Below are positions 60,387 to 64,000 of a DNA stretch of 64,000 nt, one piece after another. The position numbers and the translations under genes are program-made. Position 1 is the first letter of the stretch. The number at the start of each line of letters is the position of its first letter. The notes below the pieces were generated by a model. That model saw only the letters and a program-made list of their open reading frames with translations, was not told where the DNA came from and did no database searches. Source of the stretch: Nocardioides sp. L-11A (GTDB lineage: Bacteria > Actinomycetota > Actinomycetes > Propionibacteriales > Nocardioidaceae); the NCBI GenBank assembly GCA_029961745.1, contig CP124680.1, positions 310,001 to 374,000 on the forward strand. The letters are read 5' to 3'.

Positions 60387-60545
60387 GGGACTCGTCGGCG
60401 CTGTGTCCACTGCTCGTGGGCGGCCCGGCAGCGAACTGCGCTGAGTTTGGTGGGTGGGTGAGAACAATGCGCCTGTCTGTGGGTGGCGGCTGGGTCCACG
60501 AAACATGTCACCAGCATGTGGCCCGCGCCTGCCCGAGCCCACCCC

Positions 60546-60561
60546 TTGTGACCGGTCACAA
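60546..60561. promoter_or_regulatory. 16-bp perfect palindrome TTGTGACCGGTCACAA upstream of the ABC transporter operon
   Basis: Both halves are exact complements. It lies ~120 nt before the substrate-binding protein start. A Crp/GlxR site would have six bases between TGTGA and TCACA; here there are four, so a different regulator is more likely. The remaining ~290-bp gap shows only the hairpin at 60588. Confidence 0.55.
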
Positions 60562-60587
60562 AGGAAGGCTCGGAATCTTTGGCCCCC

Positions 60588-60611
60588 CGCCCGTGGTCCG
60601 CACCACGGGCG
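60588..60611. terminator. 10-bp hairpin with 4-nt loop in the operon leader
   Basis: CGCCCGTGGT (60588-60597) pairs with ACCACGGGCG (60602-60611) around CCGC, ~70 nt before the start of the lipoprotein gene. No U-tract follows. A leader attenuator or mRNA-stabilising stem are both possible. Confidence 0.5.
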
Positions 60612-60679
60612 ACTTGGCAGAGTGGCGCCGCGCTCGCCTCCCACTGCGGGCGCCGACTCTTCCATCTAGGAGGCCTGTG

Positions 60680-62290
60680 GTGAAAGCGCACTCCCGTCGA
60701 TCGCGGCTGATGATGTCGGTGACGGCCCTGACCGTCGCCGGTGCCCTTGTTCTGTCTGCCTGCGGCTCCGACTCCGACAGCGGGTCGACCGGCAAGAAGC
60801 CGTTGGTGATCAGCCTGGACAGCTCGGTCGACGTCATCGACCCGCAGCAGTGGCGGACGCCGGCGTCGATGGTGACCTCGGGCTCCGTGGTGGAGCAGGT
60901 CATCGAGCAGACGTACAGCGAGAGCGGGGCGGCGCGGATCGGCGGCGGTGAGTTCACCAACGCGCTGTCGGAGAAGCACGAGTACTCCGCGGACGGGAAG
61001 ACGCTGACGATCACGCTGCGTGAGGGGCTGAAGTTCGCCGACGGCAAGCCGCTGACGGCGGAGGACGTGGTCTGGTCCTACCAGCGCGGCCTCGAGATGT
61101 CGGCCGCCTACACCAAGGTGCTCTACCCGATGGTCGGCCTGACGCCGGAGAGCTTCACGGCGCCCGACGCGCGGACGGTGCAGGTCACCGCCGAGTTCGG
61201 TACGCCGCTGCTCGACAAGATGCTCGCGATGCAGCCGTTCGGCGTCTACTCCAAGGCGACCGGCGAGGAGCACGCGACGCCGGACGACCCGTGGGCGGCC
61301 GACTGGTTCCGTGAGAACAGCAACTCGTCGGGCCCCTACAAGGTCGCGGCGTACGACAAGACGACCAGCATCCAGCTCGCGCCGAACACTGAGTACTACG
61401 ACCAGGACCGCATCGCCAACGGCGGCGTGACCATCCAGTTCGTCTCCGACCCGGCCCAGCGCGCGCTGCTGCTGCGCAACGGCGAGATCGACCTCGCCGG
61501 CGGCCTGCCGCTGGACCAGGTGGCGGAGCTGGCGAAGACCGACGGCCTGTCGGTGGTGTCCGAGGCGTCCAACCGCCTGGAGTACCTCGGTCTCAACACG
61601 ACCAAGGCGCCCTTCGACGACAAGCGGGTCCGCCAGGCGATCGCCCTCGCGATGCCGTACCAGACCTTCGTCGACGAGGTCCTCTACGGGTACGGCGACG
61701 CGTCGTCCGGCATCGTGTCGAGCAACATGGAGACGCACTCCGACGCCGTGACCGACGCGTTCAGCACCGACGTCGCGGCCGCGAAGCAGCTGCTCAGCGA
61801 CGCTGGGGTCAGCGATCTCAGCACGACCCTGTCCTTCAAGCAGTCCTCGACGGTCGAGGCGCGCGCCGCGGTCTACATCCAGTCCGCGCTGAAGGAGATC
61901 GGGATCGACGTGCAGATCAAGCCGCTGCCCGACGCCGAGTTCACCCAGCGCACCAACGCCCGCGACCTGGAGATGTACCTCAACAACTTCCTCGCGTGGG
62001 GAGCCGACCCGTTCTACCAGATGGCGTCCCTGGCCGGCAGCGGCGCGGGAACGAACTTCAACAACTACGCCAACCCGGCCCTGGACGAGTTGCTGCAGAA
62101 GGGCTTCCGCACCCAGGACCAGGCTGACCGCGACGCGGTCTCCGCCGAGGCGCAGGCGCTCCTCGTCGACGAGATGCCGCTGGTGCCGCTCTGGAACCCG
62201 AAGTGGACCTACGTCGTGCGTGACGGCGTGCACGGCCTCACCAAGGACAACACCGAGCAGCTCCGCCTGCAGTACCTGACCAAGGACTGA
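60680..62290 (+). CDS. ABC transporter substrate-binding lipoprotein (oligopeptide/dipeptide type, SBP_bac_5)
   Basis: 536 residues. Lipoprotein signal VTALTVAGALVLSACGSDSD with lipobox L-S-A-C, Cys28 lipidated. The mature part has SBP_bac_5 features: GLKFADGKPLTAEDVVWSYQ, SSGPYKVAAYDKTTSIQLAP, LLLRNGEIDLAGGLPLDQVA, LGLNTTKAPFDDKRVRQAIA, and LVDEMPLVPLWNPKW. It delivers peptides or nickel-type solutes to the permeases that follow. AGGAGG (60668-60673) is 6 nt before the GTG at 60680 (a second GTG lies 3 nt earlier). The hairpin at 62304 between this gene and the permease probably lets it be made in excess. Confidence 0.92.
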   Translation: MKAHSRRSRLMMSVTALTVAGALVLSACGSDSDSGSTGKKPLVISLDSSVDVIDPQQWRTPASMVTSGSVVEQVIEQTYSESGAARIGGGEFTNALSEKHEYSADGKTLTITLREGLKFADGKPLTAEDVVWSYQRGLEMSAAYTKVLYPMVGLTPESFTAPDARTVQVTAEFGTPLLDKMLAMQPFGVYSKATGEEHATPDDPWAADWFRENSNSSGPYKVAAYDKTTSIQLAPNTEYYDQDRIANGGVTIQFVSDPAQRALLLRNGEIDLAGGLPLDQVAELAKTDGLSVVSEASNRLEYLGLNTTKAPFDDKRVRQAIALAMPYQTFVDEVLYGYGDASSGIVSSNMETHSDAVTDAFSTDVAAAKQLLSDAGVSDLSTTLSFKQSSTVEARAAVYIQSALKEIGIDVQIKPLPDAEFTQRTNARDLEMYLNNFLAWGADPFYQMASLAGSGAGTNFNNYANPALDELLQKGFRTQDQADRDAVSAEAQALLVDEMPLVPLWNPKWTYVVRDGVHGLTKDNTEQLRLQYLTKD

Positions 62291-62303
62291 CGGCACCCGT
62301 CCC

Positions 62304-62336
62304 CCGGGCGGGGTGGTCGGCGACCACCCCGCCCGG
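62304..62336. terminator. 15-bp intercistronic hairpin after the substrate-binding gene
   Basis: CCGGGCGGGGTGGTC (62304-62318) pairs with GACCACCCCGCCCGG (62322-62336) around a 3-nt loop. It lies 13 nt after the stop and 51 nt before the permease start, a partial terminator or 3' mRNA stabiliser typical of ABC operons. Confidence 0.7.
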
Positions 62337-62387
62337 ATCACGTCGATCAACCTCGATCGCGCCCGATCGACCAAAGGAGGTGGAGTC

Positions 62388-63410
62388 GTGCTCCGCTATG
62401 TCTTGCGACGACTGGCGATCTCCGTCGTCACAGTGGTGGGACTGGTGCTCGTCACCTTCATCGTGGTCCGCATCCTGCCGGGCGACGCCGCCGCGGCGCG
62501 GCTCGGCCCCGAGGCCAGCCAGGCCGACGTCGACGCCCTGCGCACGCAGCTCGGGCTCGACGACTCGCTGCCCCGGCAGCTCCTCGACTACACGACCGGC
62601 CTGCTCAAGGGCGATCTCGGGCCCGCGGTCTCGACCGGCCGCCCGGTCAGCGACGAGCTGTTCGACCGGCTCCCCGCGACCATCGAGCTCGCGTTCGCCG
62701 GCCTGGTCATCGCGCTCCTCATCGGCTTCCCCTGGGGTCTGCTGGCCGCGGCCCGGCCCGGCCGGGTCGGTGACGTCTCGGGCCGCCTCTTCGCCGTCCT
62801 CGGCTCGTCGATGGCCCCGATCTGGCTCGGCCTGCTGCTGATCTTCGGCTTCTACTCCACCTGGCACCTCTTCCCCGGACCGGTCGGCCGGCTGGCGATC
62901 GGCACGCCACCACCACCCGAGGTCACCGGCACCTACGTCTTCGACAGCCTGCTGGCCGGCGACTTCGGCCTGGCCTGGCAGTCGATCCAGTACCTCGCGC
63001 TCCCCGCACTCACCCTGGGCCTCGGCGCCTCCGCCGCGGTGTTCAAGATGGTCCGCTCCGCCGTGCTCCACACCGCCGAGTCCGGCTTCGTCCGCACCGC
63101 CCGCGCGTACGGCGTCCCCGGCCGCGAGGTGCTGCTGCGCGACCAGCTGCGCAACGCGATGCTCCAGGTGCTGACCGCCATCGGGCTGGTCTTCGGCTTC
63201 CTGCTCGGCGGCAACATCATCGTCGAGCGGCTCTTCAACTGGCCCGGCATGGGCCGCGTCGCCTACGACGCCCTCGGCAGCAACGATCTCGGCCTGCTGC
63301 AGGGCTACGCGCTGATCATCGGCACCCTCTACATCCTGCTCAACCTCGCGGTCGACCTCGTCTACGGCGTCATCGACCCCCGCGTCCGTCTGGGAGGGAG
63401 CAACTCATGA
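62388..63410 (+). CDS. ABC transporter permease (DppB/OppB type)
   Basis: 340 residues, six transmembrane helices. N-terminus RYVLRRLAISVVTVVGLVLV and the DppB-type external insert (GDAAAARLGPEASQADVDAL...LGLDDSLPRQLLDY). The EAA-type loop is ARAYGVPGREVLLRDQLRNA, and NIIVERLFNWPGMGRVAYDAL is a strong family signature. AAAGGAGGTGG precedes the GTG at 62388; its stop overlaps the next start (ATGA). Confidence 0.93.
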   Translation: MLRYVLRRLAISVVTVVGLVLVTFIVVRILPGDAAAARLGPEASQADVDALRTQLGLDDSLPRQLLDYTTGLLKGDLGPAVSTGRPVSDELFDRLPATIELAFAGLVIALLIGFPWGLLAAARPGRVGDVSGRLFAVLGSSMAPIWLGLLLIFGFYSTWHLFPGPVGRLAIGTPPPPEVTGTYVFDSLLAGDFGLAWQSIQYLALPALTLGLGASAAVFKMVRSAVLHTAESGFVRTARAYGVPGREVLLRDQLRNAMLQVLTAIGLVFGFLLGGNIIVERLFNWPGMGRVAYDALGSNDLGLLQGYALIIGTLYILLNLAVDLVYGVIDPRVRLGGSNS

Positions 63411-64000
63411 GCACCGCCAACACCAGCGCCAACAGCAGCGCCGACGCCGGCGCCACCGCCGGCTCCGGCACCCGCGGCCGGCCCACCCTGCTGCACCGCC
63501 CCTTCCTGCTCGTCGGCGTCACCATCGTCGGCATCCTGCTCGTGCTCGGCCTGGTCGGGCCGTTCCTCGTGGATGACCCGAGCGCCCGCGTCGCGGAGCC
63601 CTTCCTGGCCCCGTCCGGGTCCCACTGGTTCGGCACCGACAGCTTCGGACGCGACATCTTCGCCCGCTGCGTCAACGCGATCTGGCTGGACCTGGCGATC
63701 GGCGTCAGCGTGGCCGTGCTCGCCATGCTGATCGGCTCCGCGATCGGCGTCATCGCCGGCTACCTGGGCGGTCTGGTCGACGACGTGATCATGCGCTGCG
63801 TCGACATCCTGATGGCCTTCCCCGGCTTCGTGCTCGCGATGATCCTGCTGGTCTCGATCGGGGAGTCGCTGCCCAAGCTGGCGATCGCGCTCGCCATCGC
63901 CCAGGTCGCCCCGTTCGTGCGGCTGGTCCGGGCCAAGGTGCTGAGCGAGCGCGAGCTCGACTACGTGGCGGCCGCCCGGGTCTCCGGCGCACGCTGGCCG
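63407..64000 (+). CDS. ABC transporter permease (DppC/OppC type), cut by window end
   Basis: 198 codons are visible. A low-complexity Ser/Ala/Asn-rich N-terminus precedes a helix (FLLVGVTIVGILLVLGLVGP), the OppC motif HWFGTDSFGRDIFARCVNAI, and GVSVAVLAMLIGSAIGVIAG. The EAA loop begins DYVAAARVSGARW at the edge. It pairs with the DppB-type permease; ATPase genes should follow beyond the window. Confidence 0.9.
   Translation, partial: MSTANTSANSSADAGATAGSGTRGRPTLLHRPFLLVGVTIVGILLVLGLVGPFLVDDPSARVAEPFLAPSGSHWFGTDSFGRDIFARCVNAIWLDLAIGVSVAVLAMLIGSAIGVIAGYLGGLVDDVIMRCVDILMAFPGFVLAMILLVSIGESLPKLAIALAIAQVAPFVRLVRAKVLSERELDYVAAARVSGARWP

Noticed and set aside
60546..60561. Palindrome read as a Crp/GlxR site
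   Set aside because: Spacer between TGTGA and TCACA is four, not six; reported as an unassigned palindrome instead.
60362..62374. 670-codon antisense frame opposite the substrate-binding protein
   Set aside because: Composition-driven; the plus-strand lipoprotein is unambiguous.

Overview
The window is a very GC-rich chromosomal segment from an actinomycete, most likely a Nocardioides-type member of the Propionibacteriales. This is inferred from gene content and order, not from a database match. Supporting signs are: Ssd-TadABC, TadE-like and DECH-box helicase genes in the order known from mycobacteria (the Rv3649-Rv3661 neighbourhood), followed by topA, tmk and holB; a uroporphyrinogen-III synthase fused to a winged helix; a VapBC pair; many GTG starts; and at least ten genes whose start codon lies 6-7 nt after a TANNNT-like -10 box, which is the leaderless promoter arrangement.

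Layout. 1-1.8 kb: a truncated ribbon-helix-helix protein and a GT-C type membrane glycosyltransferase. 1.9-8.1 kb: a tightly coupled nitrite-assimilation operon of an FAD/BFD reductase, a NirB-NirD fusion, a uroporphyrinogen-III synthase fused to a regulator domain, and a sirohydrochlorin chelatase. The last two can feed siroheme to NirB. 8.1-18.3 kb: secreted or surface proteins (a beta-helix/PASTA protein, an RTX-like calcium-binding protein, a membrane-anchored protein, and a 2,172-residue protein with two metallophosphoesterase domains). 18.3-22.1 kb (minus): an acetate-type sodium symporter, a small partner membrane protein, and a LytTR regulator with its LytS-like kinase. 22.3-25.1 kb: a methyltransferase, VapBC with a periodic operator, and a Fic-like protein. 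25.1-34 kb: a HAD phosphatase, the Ssd/Tad pilus locus and the helicase. 34-46 kb: an anti-sigma-factor antagonist, an H+-pyrophosphatase, an M14 peptidase, secreted beta-propeller proteins sharing a lysine-rich C-terminal module, a methyltransferase and a DUF2510 membrane protein. 46-52.5 kb: topA, tmk, holB and a secreted TAP-like peptidase. 52.5-53.7 kb: a LysR regulator diverging from a small Cys-rich protein.

53.8-60.4 kb is an island downstream of a tRNA-Thr(CGT) gene, visibly AT-richer than its surroundings. It holds a perfect LexA box overlapping the -35 of a promoter, followed by a three-gene cassette: a 56-aa protein, a WGPYS/YPEYA family protein, and a proteasome-beta/HslV-like threonine hydrolase with exact Thr1 and Asp17 spacing. 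Convergent to it lies a two-domain dCTP-deaminase of the anti-phage AvcD type. A stand-alone ParA ATPase and an IS256-family element follow. The element has 28-bp inverted repeats and an 8-bp target duplication, but its transposase is broken by an 11-bp near-duplication. The LexA-controlled cassette is the best candidate for an undescribed defence or stress system.

60.4-64 kb: the start of an oligopeptide-type ABC transporter operon (lipoprotein plus two permeases, the second cut by the window end).

A second unexplained feature is a pair of 117/118-bp intergenic elements (22.2 and 45.9 kb) with the same 12-bp terminal core and matching internal positions.
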